Below are positions 51,710-59,891 of a stretch of DNA of 64,000 nt, in pieces. Made by a program: the position numbers and the translations under genes. The notes beneath the pieces are model-generated. The model searched no databases. It saw only the letters and a program-made list of their open reading frames with translations, and was not told the origin of the DNA. Source of the DNA: DASRBN01 sp035294305 (GTDB lineage: Bacteria; Chloroflexota; Ktedonobacteria; Ktedonobacterales; Ktedonobacteraceae). The DNA lies in NCBI GenBank assembly GCA_035294305.1, contig DATGLD010000006.1, forward strand, positions 1 to 64,000, read 5' to 3'. How positions within the stretch are numbered: position 1 is the first letter of the stretch; every line of letters begins with the position of its first letter.

Positions 51710-51736
51710 ACCGGGCACCTGCCTGTGGTGCCCGGT
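51710..51736 (+). promoter_or_regulatory. Hairpin between prkA and the yeaH-like gene
   Basis: ACCGGGCACC (51710-51719) and GGTGCCCGGT (51727-51736) form a perfect 10-bp stem with a 7-base loop, without a T-run. Possibly a partial attenuator or mRNA-processing site that sets the ratio of the two proteins. Confidence 0.5.
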
Positions 51737-51783
51737 ACCATTCCCAGCAAGATATCATAGAGGGTGAAAAAGGAGAATATACC

Positions 51784-52926
51784 ATGTCTGTCTCCCAGCA
51801 TGACTGGTCCTTGCATCGTAAAGGTCAGATTGACCAGGAACGCCATAAAGAGAAGATTCGCGAGGCCATTAAGAAAAACCTGCAAGATATCGTCAGTGAA
51901 GAGGGCATCATTCTCTCGGACGGCAAAAAGATGGTGCGTGTACCCATTCGCTCGCTCGACGAATATCGCTTCCGCTTCGACCCCGGTCGCCAGCAGCACG
52001 CCGGCCAGGGCAATGGCAAAAGTAAAGTTGGCGATGTCGTAGCGCAGGAGCCGCGCCCCGGCAAGGGTAAAAAGGGAGACGCGGGCAAAGAAGCCGGCTA
52101 CGACTATTACGAGGCCGAAATCACAATGGAAGAGCTGGCTGCAATGATCTTCGAGGACCTCGGCCTGCCCAACCTCGAACAAAAACGCCAGCAGGAACTC
52201 CAGACCGAAGCCGTACGCTTTACCGATGTGCGCAAGAAAGGCCCCCTCAACAACCTGGACAAGAAGCGCACCATTATGGAGAATTTGAAGCGCAATGCGG
52301 CCAAAGGTGAGGCGAAGTTCCAGGATATCAAGTCGGAAGACCTTCGATTTAAAGTGTGGGAACCCACAATACGCTATCAATCGAATGCTGTAGTTATAGC
52401 GATGATGGATGTTTCGGGCAGTATGGGGGAATTCGAGAAGTACATCGCCAGGAGCTTCTACTTCTGGATGGTGCGCTTCCTGCGCACGAAGTACAACAAC
52501 GTGCAAATCGTCTTCATCAGCCACCATACCGAGGCGAAAGAGGTGACCGAGGAGGAGTTTTTCCATAAAGGCGAGAGCGGAGGCACACAGGTTTCATCCG
52601 CCTATGAACTGGCCCTGGAGATCATCAAGGAGCGTTTCAATCCTGATGACTGGAACATCTACCCGTTCCACTTTTCCGACGGCGATAATCTGCCCTGGGA
52701 CAATGATCGCTGCGTGCAGCTGGTCAACAAGCTGATGGAACTGTGTAACATCTTTGGCTATGGTGAGATCCGCGAGGGACATTACCGTTCGCCCAGCACG
52801 TTGATGTCGGCCTACAATAAAATCACCGATAAGAAATTTATAGCTGTTACCATCTCGGATAAGAAAGAGGTCTATCCCGCACTGCGGAAATTCTTTGCCC
52901 AGCGTGAACCCGTTCCGACTAGGTAG
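51784..52926 (+). CDS. DUF444 family protein (YeaH/YhbH-like)
   Basis: A 380-residue cytosolic protein. The N-terminal half is charged and partly disordered (about residues 80-100, Lys/Gly-rich). The C-terminal half is a von Willebrand A-like domain with the metal-site signature MMDVSGSMGEFE and SGGTQVSSAYELAL. The family is almost always next to PrkA, and is thought to work with it in stress and stationary-phase physiology. The ATG at 51784 has AAGGAG upstream; the longer ORF from 51706 is not needed. Confidence 0.93.
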   Translation: MSVSQHDWSLHRKGQIDQERHKEKIREAIKKNLQDIVSEEGIILSDGKKMVRVPIRSLDEYRFRFDPGRQQHAGQGNGKSKVGDVVAQEPRPGKGKKGDAGKEAGYDYYEAEITMEELAAMIFEDLGLPNLEQKRQQELQTEAVRFTDVRKKGPLNNLDKKRTIMENLKRNAAKGEAKFQDIKSEDLRFKVWEPTIRYQSNAVVIAMMDVSGSMGEFEKYIARSFYFWMVRFLRTKYNNVQIVFISHHTEAKEVTEEEFFHKGESGGTQVSSAYELALEIIKERFNPDDWNIYPFHFSDGDNLPWDNDRCVQLVNKLMELCNIFGYGEIREGHYRSPSTLMSAYNKITDKKFIAVTISDKKEVYPALRKFFAQREPVPTR

Positions 52927-52939
52927 GATTGTAATGTGG

Positions 52940-52963
52940 GGGGCGCGTGCTGAATCGCGCCCC
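52940..52963. repeat. Short palindrome GGGGCGCG
   Basis: GGGGCGCG (52940-52947) pairs with CGCGCCCC (52956-52963) over an 8-base loop. The flanks (GTAATGTGGGG...CCCCTAC) resemble the element at 23789-23872. Confidence 0.55.
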
Positions 52964-53005
52964 TACTGATCCTTGACAACCAAATCGGCGAAGACCTCTC
53001 CGCCC

Positions 53006-53037
53006 TGGGGGGACAGCGGCTGGTACCTGTCCCCCCA
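53006..53037. repeat. Short variant of the GGGACAGCG palindrome
   Basis: TGGGGGGACAG (53006-53016) and CTGTCCCCCCA (53027-53037) form an 11-bp perfect stem with a 10-base loop beginning CGGCTGG. It shares GGGACAGCGGCT with copies at 36205 and 54671. Confidence 0.75.
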
Positions 53038-53081
53038 TCCCATTACCCGATTCATTCGTCAAAATTCATCAGGAGTTTCCA

Positions 53082-54524
53082 ATGGCAGATAGCGATATCG
53101 AACGTTTACGTGATGCGATAGATGATGCGTGGGAGGAGGCCCTTAATTTCGGACTTGATCCGTTCCCCACGCATTTCGAGCTTGTGCCCGCGACGATCAT
53201 GTATGAATTTGCCTCCTATAGCTTGCCAGGCCGCTTCAGTCACTGGACGCACGGCAAGGCCTATTACAGGCAGAAGATGCAGTATGACTTCGGGTTGAGC
53301 AAAATTTATGAGATGGTGGTCAATACCAATCCCAGCTATGCCTTCTTGATGGAGATGAATAACCTGCTGCAAAACACATTCGTGGCGGCGCATGTTTTCG
53401 GGCATACTGACTTCTTCAAGAACAATGCCTACTTCCAGCACACCTCACGCCGCATGATTGATAAAGTGAGCATTCATGCCGAGCGTATCGCCAAGTACGA
53501 GTTCGATCATGGCAAGGCAGAAGTCGAACGCTTCCTTGACGCAGTTCTCTCTATTCAGGAGCACGTTGACTACAATCTGCTGATTCGTGAGAACGAGCCG
53601 GAACATAGAGAAGTGCGAAAAGCCGCTCACCAACTCGCGACCGAATATGATGACCTATGGGGTCTGGAGAAGAAGGCGAAGAGGGCGGAGGAGGAACGCG
53701 ACCTGCGGCCAGGAAAACCGCCCAAGTTTCCGGAGAAGCCGGAGAAGGATATCCTGGAATTTCTCGTAAAATATGCCCCGCATCTTCAACCCTGGCAGCG
53801 CGATATCATTGAGATTGTGCGTACAGAGATGCTGTACTTTGTGCCGCAGATGCAAACTAAGGTGATGAATGAAGGCTGGGCCAGCATCTGGCACTCGCGC
53901 ATCATGCGCAAACTTGGTGAGCGCGGTGTCATCTCCGACTCCGAAACCGTCGAGTTCGCCCAACTGCACTCCGGCGTACTCTCGCCCTCGCGCACATCGT
54001 TGAACCCATACTACCTGGGTTTCAAGATGTTCGAGGATATCGAGCGGCGCTGGGATAATCCGACGAAGGAGGAGCAGGAACGCTTCGGCAGGAAGCCAGG
54101 CATGGGGCGGCAGAAAATTTTCGAAGTGCGCGAACTAGAGAATGACGTATCGTTCCTGCGCAACTACCTGACGAAAGACCTGGTAAAAGAGCTGGACCTC
54201 TATCTATATAAGAAAGAGGGCGATGAGTGGGTAATTGTGGAGAAGGATTGGCAGAAGGTGCGCGATGGCATCGTCGCCAGTATGACAAACTTCGGCTATC
54301 CCTACCTGGTAGTTGAAAACGGTGATTATCGCGGCAACCGTGAACTCTACATTAAGCATCTCTTCGAGGGGCAGGAACTCGATCTGAACTATGCCGAGAA
54401 GACCCTGCAGCATGTGTACCTGTTATGGGGCCGCCCGGTACACCTGGAGACGGTGTACGAGGGCAAGAAGATTTTGCTGACCTATGATGGCGAACGGAAT
54501 AGTAAAAGTACACTCGAGAAGTAA
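53082..54524 (+). CDS. SpoVR family protein (YcgB-like)
   Basis: A 480-residue cytosolic protein of the SpoVR/YcgB family. The recognisable stretches are MYEFASYSLPGRFSHWTHGK, NNAYFQHTSRRMIDKVSIHA and TKVMNEGWASIWHSRIMRKL. SpoVR is needed for spore cortex formation in Bacillus; homologues in non-sporulating bacteria occur with PrkA and YeaH. Here the trio follows in the order prkA, yeaH, spoVR on one strand. AGGAG lies 6 bases before the ATG. The biochemical role is not known. Confidence 0.94.
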   Translation: MADSDIERLRDAIDDAWEEALNFGLDPFPTHFELVPATIMYEFASYSLPGRFSHWTHGKAYYRQKMQYDFGLSKIYEMVVNTNPSYAFLMEMNNLLQNTFVAAHVFGHTDFFKNNAYFQHTSRRMIDKVSIHAERIAKYEFDHGKAEVERFLDAVLSIQEHVDYNLLIRENEPEHREVRKAAHQLATEYDDLWGLEKKAKRAEEERDLRPGKPPKFPEKPEKDILEFLVKYAPHLQPWQRDIIEIVRTEMLYFVPQMQTKVMNEGWASIWHSRIMRKLGERGVISDSETVEFAQLHSGVLSPSRTSLNPYYLGFKMFEDIERRWDNPTKEEQERFGRKPGMGRQKIFEVRELENDVSFLRNYLTKDLVKELDLYLYKKEGDEWVIVEKDWQKVRDGIVASMTNFGYPYLVVENGDYRGNRELYIKHLFEGQELDLNYAEKTLQHVYLLWGRPVHLETVYEGKKILLTYDGERNSKSTLEK

Positions 54525-54579
54525 AAGGATCGGTTCATCGAGCAAAACATGAACTCCACTTGTTTCTCCTTTCTGGCAG

Positions 54580-54630
54580 CGAGGGCCAATACATTGCGAT
54601 GCGAGCGATGTGTTGGCCCTCGTTGTTCTT
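54580..54630 (+). terminator. Terminator after the spoVR-like gene
   Basis: CGAGGGCCAA (54580-54589) pairs with TTGGCCCTCG (54613-54622); ACAT/ATGT pairs extend it inward. It is followed by TTGTTCTT. Confidence 0.75.
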
Positions 54631-54670
54631 ACTACCCAGAGCGATTTACAAGTCCCAACGTGGTGGGTAG

Positions 54671-54740
54671 CTGTAGGGACAGCGGCTCGTCCCCGTCCCC
54701 GTCGCCCCACAAGGACAGGGACGAGCCACTGTCCCTACAG
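54671..54740. repeat. Dispersed GTAGGGACAGCG palindrome, copy 3
   Basis: Arms of 23 bases (54671-54693 and 54718-54740) differ at one position. The arm begins CTGTAGGGACAGCGGCTCGT, nearly the same as copy 1. Confidence 0.9.
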
Positions 54741-54794
54741 CCATCCGGCCTCTTCTCTCGACTTGTACATGGCCCTGTTACCTATCCTACCTCA

Positions 54795-54824
54795 TTGACA
54801 TTTCTTTGTGCTCATGAGTATACT
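54795..54824 (+). promoter_or_regulatory. Promoter of the truncated DUF488 gene
   Basis: TTGACA (54795-54800, perfect) and TATACT (54819-54824) with an 18-base spacer. The TTG start is 58 bases downstream. Confidence 0.7.
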
Positions 54825-54881
54825 TGCGCTAAATTCATCTGCCATCATCGAATAGTTGAAAGATCTCTGTAGGAGGAGAAC

Positions 54882-55040
54882 TTGGCATCCATTCCTATCT
54901 ACACAATTGGCTATGGTAACCGCTTGGTTGAAGAGTTTATCGGACTTCTTCAGCAATATGAGATCAGGTTCCTGGTAGATATCCGTTCTCAACCTTACTC
55001 GCGTTACAATCCCGATTTCTCGAAGGATGCTCTGGAGAAA
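54882..55040 (+). pseudogene. N-terminal fragment of a DUF488 family protein
   Basis: From TTG 54882 (AGGAGGAG just upstream) the frame reads IYTIGYGNRLVEEFIGLLQQ then VDIRSQPYSRYNPDFS, the standard start of DUF488 proteins. After about 53 residues (DALEKK) homology ends and the frame runs into a convergent terminator and the antisense end of the next gene. DUF488 proteins are usually 110-180 residues, so most of the domain is gone. Promoter, ribosome site and start are intact, which suggests a recent deletion or rearrangement. Confidence 0.8.
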
Positions 55041-55042
55041 AA

Positions 55043-55072
55043 GAGCCTCTACATTAGAGGCTCTCAATTTTT
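55043..55072 (-). terminator. Terminator of the molybdoenzyme gene
   Basis: GAGCCTCT (55043-55050) and AGAGGCTC (55056-55063) form a stem with a 5-base loop. On the minus strand it is followed by TTTTTC; on the plus strand by TCAATTTTT, so it can work both ways. It directly adjoins the break in the DUF488 fragment. Confidence 0.8.
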
Positions 55073-55086
55073 GCTGCTGGTCTTAC

Positions 55087-55695
55087 CTACCAGTACCGCT
55101 CCTCTTGCCAGGGATCAGCGTGGTTATGATAGCCGCGCTGCTCCCAGAAGCCGGGGCGGTCGTGTTCCATAAATTCCAGGCCATCGAACCACTTGGCGCT
55201 TTTATAGAAGTAGAGTTTGGGAACGACGAGGCGTATAGGGCCCCCATGATCAATCTCGAGGTCCTGCCCATCGTGTTTGATGGCGATCAGTACATCATCG
55301 TCATCGAGGTCGGCTAATGGCATGTTGGTGGTGTAGCCGGTCCACGAGTGGGCCATGACATATTTTGCATCCGGTAAAGGTTTCGCGCGCCGCAAAATCT
55401 CACGAATGGGAACGCCTTCCCAGGTATTATCGTAGCGGCTCCAGGTTGTGACGCAGTGAATATCGGTGGTGAGAGTAATGCGTGGTAATTCGAGGAATTC
55501 TTCCCATGTCAATTCAAAAGGATTCTCCACTTTGCCGCTGATCTTCAGTTTCCAATTGGCAGGAAGCCCCTTGGGAGTGCGCTCGTAGCTGAGTATGGGC
55601 CATTTCTGGGTCAGGTATTGCCCCGGTGGTAAGCGGTCCTTGCCATCGGGGAGTTGTTCGATTTCCGTTCTAGATTTTTTACCAAACAATTGCAT
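55087..55695 (-). CDS. Sulfite oxidase-family molybdopterin oxidoreductase
   Basis: A 202-residue soluble protein covering the molybdopterin-binding SUOX fold. The molybdenum-ligand Cys is in TTDIHCVTTWSRYDNTW; WEGVPIREIL, WTGYTTNMPL and PKLYFYKSAKWFDGLEFM are the typical family stretches. There is no signal peptide or Tat motif, unlike MsrP, so it is probably cytoplasmic or acts with an unlinked partner. The natural substrate is unknown. AAAGGAGC lies 8 bases before the ATG on the minus strand. Confidence 0.9.
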   Translation of the reverse strand: MQLFGKKSRTEIEQLPDGKDRLPPGQYLTQKWPILSYERTPKGLPANWKLKISGKVENPFELTWEEFLELPRITLTTDIHCVTTWSRYDNTWEGVPIREILRRAKPLPDAKYVMAHSWTGYTTNMPLADLDDDDVLIAIKHDGQDLEIDHGGPIRLVVPKLYFYKSAKWFDGLEFMEHDRPGFWEQRGYHNHADPWQEERYW

Positions 55696-56044
55696 CGAAT
55701 ATTGCTCCTTTATCTTTTCGCTTATGCTGCGATTTGAGAGTCCGGCCTCTTCTTTCTCAGGTGCTCTTATCTATGTACGTTAGGGCAAGCCTTATTTTTC
55801 ATGTTCCTTACAGGATAGACTATGTGAACACTGGAACGTTACAACGGGTGAAACGTATACTCTTTGGTTGTATTGTGCCGTACAAAGCAGTTGCGCAACT
55901 ACTTTAGGAACACTACAATAGGGAATAATTATTCCTGATAATTCAGGTACGTTTTACCAGACCTGACGGATATCTCTAGAAGAAAAGAAATTCATATCCA
56001 CCGGGGCCAACTCATACAGTAATTGTTAAGAAGGAGAGACGGCT
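55696..56044. other. Divergent control region with three palindromes
   Basis: 349 bases between divergent genes. AGTTGCGCAACT (55889-55900) is a perfect 12-bp palindrome. GGAATAATTATTCC (55922-55935) is a perfect 14-bp palindrome that overlaps CCTGA/TCAGG (55934-55947). These look like operators. I see no gene. Confidence 0.55.
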
Positions 56045-57964
56045 ATGATTATCCTGCTCCTGGCACTGATTGGCGCACTCATTGTGATGGCGATACTGAG
56101 TTTTGGACGGCTATGGTTTGGGCGTCGCGAGAAGTTTGACCGGCAAAAGTTCATTCGCTGGTTCATCGGGTACTTTATCTTCAACTTTCTGCTCTGCCTG
56201 CTGATTATTTATGTTTCCGAACCCGCATTGACCGGGCCTTTTGGGGGCTGGCAGTGGGTATTATGGCCGCTGGTCATCAGTAGTATAGGAAATCTCTTTG
56301 CTTTTGCTCGCCCGGCGCTCAGCACGCTGGAGGATATTTCAGCGGCCAGCCAGGGCCAGCGAGTCACGCGTAGCACATCAGGGTCGTTGCCCGCAAATGC
56401 ATCGCGGGGAGCTATCGCTGCCGGTATATTTGGCCTGGTTTTCGCCGCCGTGATAGGACTGCTGGTCGCCGGTTTGATCGTCGTCTTCACCACCTGGTTC
56501 GATTCGAACGCCAAAGCGCTGGCCGCTATCCCCAATGTCACCATAGAAAAGTCGCCCACACTTCCGCCGACCGACCCGAACAATATTGTGCTGGTCAGCC
56601 AGAGTGTTGCCTCGTACAAGGGACAGCAGGTGCTGGGGGCCAACGGGCAGAACCTTGGCTCGACCTATAACCTCGATCCCAATAGCTATACGCTACAATC
56701 CATTGATCACCACCTGTATTATGTCGCGCCGTTGTCTTACAACAATATTTTTGCAAACCTGTCCAGCAGCACGACACCTGGCTTTGTGGTGGTAGATGCC
56801 GAAAACCCGCAGGCCGTCCCCACATTGCGCACCGGGGGTAGCAATACTATCCGCTATCTACCCGGCGCGCTGCTGAATCAGGACCTGTTGAGGCATGTAT
56901 ATTTGAGCGGGTATACCTACGGTAAACTCGTCGATCCCACCTTGGAGCTTGACGACAGCTTTCATCCCTACTGGACCATCTCGCTCATGCAGCCCACACG
57001 TGGCTATACTGGCGATGTGTTGAGCGAAGTACTGATTGTTGATGCGCATACCGGGGTCATCACAAAGTACGCGCCTCAAAATGTCCCGTCCTGGGTGGAC
57101 CGCGTCATGCCTGCCGCTACGGTGACTCAATACCTGACATGGTGGGGCCTCTATCATGCCGCCCCGTGGTTCAATCCCTCTGGCATGGGACAGCAAACGC
57201 CGGCGAGCGACCCGCAATTGCTTTACAACAACATTGACCAGCCGGTATGGTTGATTCCAATGACTTCCTCATCGACCAATGATAACTCGAGCACGGGTGT
57301 CTTCCTTTTCGACACGCATAAGAATGCGGCGCAATTCTACCCGCTCTCAGGATTGGGCATCGGCAGCAATGTATCGAGTACCATTCAATCGACACGCGCC
57401 AATATTCGCGGCTACACGGTGGACAGCATTCAACTTTATCAGATCGATAATACGCCAACGTGGGTAGCTATCTTCGTGCAGAGTACGGATAGTGGGGACA
57501 TTTTTCAGGCCGTGGGAATTGTAGATGCCAGGAATCTGAACGGCAGTAATGTACAGTTTGAACCTACACTCTCGGCAGCACTGGCAGATTACAGTCAATG
57601 GCTCGTCCAATTGGGAAGTAACGGCGGTGGAGGTGGGTCTCCCGGTGGGGGAACAACGCAAACGGTGACAGGGAAAGTATTGCGTATCTCCCCGGTTCAA
57701 CAGGGAAGCAACACGATTTACTATATTCAGATTGCGGGGCAGAATGTGATCTTCGAGGCGAATCTGTCCCTTTCGCCGAAATTACCGCTTGTGCAGCCGG
57801 GCGATACAGTAACAGGGAGCTATCTGAATACCGGAGGAGAGACCGTGCAATTCCAGAGTTTTGATGACCTGAGTATCAATCTTGGCGGCAACGGTACGCC
57901 GACCGCGGGACCATCATCATCGCCATCGCCGTCGCCGTCACCAAAGGCGGAGGCGACCCCTTAG
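56045..57964 (+). CDS. Large membrane protein with extracytoplasmic domain
   Basis: A 639-residue protein without a recognised family. Three or four hydrophobic segments fill residues about 1-155 (MIILLLALIGALIVMAILSF; FIFNFLLCLLIIYVS; IFGLVFAAVIGLLVAGLIVV). The following about 370 residues are beta-rich and outside, with repeated YxG/VDA-type strands (TPGFVVVDAENPQ, SEVLIVDAHTGVITKY, GVFLFDTHKN), followed by a Gly-rich linker, a small domain of about 70 residues (TVTGKVLRISPVQQGSNTIY) resembling a nucleic-acid-binding-like or DUF5666-type barrel, and a Pro/Ser tail. AAGGAGAG precedes the ATG. Confidence 0.7.
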   Translation: MIILLLALIGALIVMAILSFGRLWFGRREKFDRQKFIRWFIGYFIFNFLLCLLIIYVSEPALTGPFGGWQWVLWPLVISSIGNLFAFARPALSTLEDISAASQGQRVTRSTSGSLPANASRGAIAAGIFGLVFAAVIGLLVAGLIVVFTTWFDSNAKALAAIPNVTIEKSPTLPPTDPNNIVLVSQSVASYKGQQVLGANGQNLGSTYNLDPNSYTLQSIDHHLYYVAPLSYNNIFANLSSSTTPGFVVVDAENPQAVPTLRTGGSNTIRYLPGALLNQDLLRHVYLSGYTYGKLVDPTLELDDSFHPYWTISLMQPTRGYTGDVLSEVLIVDAHTGVITKYAPQNVPSWVDRVMPAATVTQYLTWWGLYHAAPWFNPSGMGQQTPASDPQLLYNNIDQPVWLIPMTSSSTNDNSSTGVFLFDTHKNAAQFYPLSGLGIGSNVSSTIQSTRANIRGYTVDSIQLYQIDNTPTWVAIFVQSTDSGDIFQAVGIVDARNLNGSNVQFEPTLSAALADYSQWLVQLGSNGGGGGSPGGGTTQTVTGKVLRISPVQQGSNTIYYIQIAGQNVIFEANLSLSPKLPLVQPGDTVTGSYLNTGGETVQFQSFDDLSINLGGNGTPTAGPSSSPSPSPSPKAEATP

Positions 57965-58204
57965 AAGGCTATGCAAAGCGGGCATAAGATGGTATCATTG
58001 CACTACAAGCAGAAGGAAATGGTGATTCCCTGGAAGTCTCCAGGACAAGGAGGACCTACGTAGGCTCAGGAGCGCATGAGGGAGCATTCGCTGGGCGCGG
58101 GAGCCTGTAGCCCTGAGCGGAGCGAACGGGGAAGCATCTCGGTCCACCTTCTGGGCGATCACCAGGAAGGAAGTCAGGCCATAGCGCAGAAAGCGAGGGA
58201 ATAG
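57965..58204. other. Intergenic region with hairpins
   Basis: 240 bases. CCTGGA and TCCAGG form a hairpin near 58029-58044. CCCTGAGCGGAGCGAACGGG near 58111-58130 shares the loop core of the palindrome at 3083-3125. No gene or clear promoter is visible. Confidence 0.45.
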
Positions 58205-58597
58205 ATGGCCCACTACTTTACACGCGAAGAGGCTGAAGCTTTACTCCCCCAGATTACTGTTGTGCTGCTTCAGATTCAAAAGCACCGGCAGGCCATGCAG
58301 CAGACTGAGGAGGAATTGGGGATGCTGAATATCCAGGCCGTGGGCAACGGTCATCACCTGCATGGGCGTATCGCGAAAGTGCAGAAAGATCTGGCGCAAC
58401 AACTCCAGGTGCTGGAGGCCCTGATCGAAGAATTGCATGCATTTGGGTGTGAGCTGAAGGACCCCAGTATTGGTCTGATTGATTTTCTCAGTTTGCGTAA
58501 CGGCCGCGAAGTCTACCTTTGCTGGCATCTGGGCGAGGAGCGCATCAATTTCTGGCACTATCTCGACGCGGGCTTTGCCGGTCGTCAACCTCTTTAA
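58205..58597 (+). CDS. DUF2203 family protein
   Basis: A 130-residue protein matching DUF2203: YFTREEAEALLPQI at the start, a central helical hairpin, and the highly conserved end REVYLCWHLGEERINFWHYL followed by DAGFAGRQPL. Function is unknown. It is directly followed by prmC, 14 bases on. Confidence 0.9.
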   Translation: MAHYFTREEAEALLPQITVVLLQIQKHRQAMQQTEEELGMLNIQAVGNGHHLHGRIAKVQKDLAQQLQVLEALIEELHAFGCELKDPSIGLIDFLSLRNGREVYLCWHLGEERINFWHYLDAGFAGRQPL

Positions 58598-58611
58598 CTG
58601 CTATCAAGCCC

Positions 58612-59559
58612 ATGATGACAGTGCGCGACGCATTAGAACAGGGTATACGCCTGCTAACAGAAAAGCATTCTCAAACGGATGATCACGCGGGTTGGAGCGA
58701 TCACAGCGGCATACGGATTGATCCCGCGCGCGATCACCCTGAAGCAGAAGACAGGTTGGCGCGGCTCGATGCGCAGCTGCTATTGAGCCATGTGCTGAAT
58801 GTCGAGCGAAGTTTGCTTTTTGCTTATCCCCAAGACAAGCTTTCTCATGAGCAGGAGCAGCAATTTCTGGCATTGATCGGGCGACGCAAAAAAGGTGAAC
58901 CGGTAGCCTACCTGATTGGTCATCAAGAGTTTTACGGGCTTGATTTTCTCGTTGATAAACGTGTCCTCATTCCCCGCCCTGAGACAGAACTACTGGTCGA
59001 GCAGGCGCTGCAAGTCTGTCGATCTATGCTTGCCGGCGGTCGCACTCCAATTGTAGCCGATATCGGCACCGGCAGCGGAGCCATTCCCGTCGCGATTGCC
59101 GTTGAAGAGCCTGGCCTGCCTTACCTGTATGCCAGCGATATCTCACAGGATGCGCTGGCGGTTGCCTCCCTGAATTGCCGGCGGCATCATGTTGAAGATC
59201 GTGTGCGCCTGCTCTATGGAGATCTGCTGACCCCTTTGCCCGAACCTGTCGATGTTGTCATCGCCAATTTGCCTTACGTAGGAACGGAAGAGATAGGGAC
59301 GTTACAAGCGGACGTACGTGACTACGAGCCTCAGCTTGCGCTCTTCAGTGGCCCTGAAGGGCTGGACCTTTTGCGGCGTTTTATGGCGGAAGCTCAACAA
59401 TCGAATAAACTGAAACATGGCGCTGTTTTGCTACTGGAAATTGGCTACCGGCAGCGAGAGCCACTTGCTCGCCTGCTTGAAGAGCTATGGCCACAGGCAC
59501 GAGTCACCTTCAGGAAGGATTTCGCGAACTGGGATCGTGTGTTACAGGTAGAAGTGTGA
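58612..59559 (+). CDS. prmC: Release factor glutamine methyltransferase
   Basis: A 315-residue methyltransferase that modifies the Gln of the GGQ motif in release factors. The N-terminal helical domain is followed by RVLIPRPETELLVEQAL, the SAM site VADIGTGSGAIPVAIA and the catalytic motif NLPYV, in place of the usual NPPY. The first Pro is replaced by Leu, which is unusual but keeps the Asn and second Pro. The start is ATG 58612 or 58615. Its partner prfA is at the other end of the window. The N-terminus has an extra polar insertion (TDDHAGWSDHSGIRIDPARD). Confidence 0.92.
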   Translation: MMTVRDALEQGIRLLTEKHSQTDDHAGWSDHSGIRIDPARDHPEAEDRLARLDAQLLLSHVLNVERSLLFAYPQDKLSHEQEQQFLALIGRRKKGEPVAYLIGHQEFYGLDFLVDKRVLIPRPETELLVEQALQVCRSMLAGGRTPIVADIGTGSGAIPVAIAVEEPGLPYLYASDISQDALAVASLNCRRHHVEDRVRLLYGDLLTPLPEPVDVVIANLPYVGTEEIGTLQADVRDYEPQLALFSGPEGLDLLRRFMAEAQQSNKLKHGAVLLLEIGYRQREPLARLLEELWPQARVTFRKDFANWDRVLQVEV

Positions 59560-59891
59560 TTCGTTCTGGCAAACAGGGAGGTAGAAAGGCTGTGGGGCAG
59601 AAGGGCTAGAGCCGAAAAGCGAGTCTGAATCGTATTAACAAGGGGGAATACGAAAGAAGTCAGCAATAAGCGTTTTCTCTAGTAAACAATATGAATTTTT
59701 GAAAAACCGTATATATTGGCAAATCTGATCGTCTAATTACTAGCCCATGTATGAAATGAAGTTGTAGCCTCTTCTGTGATTTACCTGTGACGATGTTGAT
59801 GGCGGTGACGGTCAAAGGTCAGGAGTTCCCCGAAGTGATGAGAGGCTACCTACTAAGGAATATCGCATCCCTGCAACAGAAGGAGTCGATC
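59560..59891. other. Intergenic region before the WecA-like gene
   Basis: 332 bases. An in-frame ATG at 59787 would extend the next protein by 35 residues, but it lacks a ribosome site. AT-rich around 59680-59740. No clear promoter or terminator was found. Confidence 0.5.

Noticed and set aside
57965..58204. T-box or tRNA-like structure
   Set aside because: Several hairpins are present but no T-box consensus and no tRNA cloverleaf with CCA-adjacent acceptor stem could be drawn.
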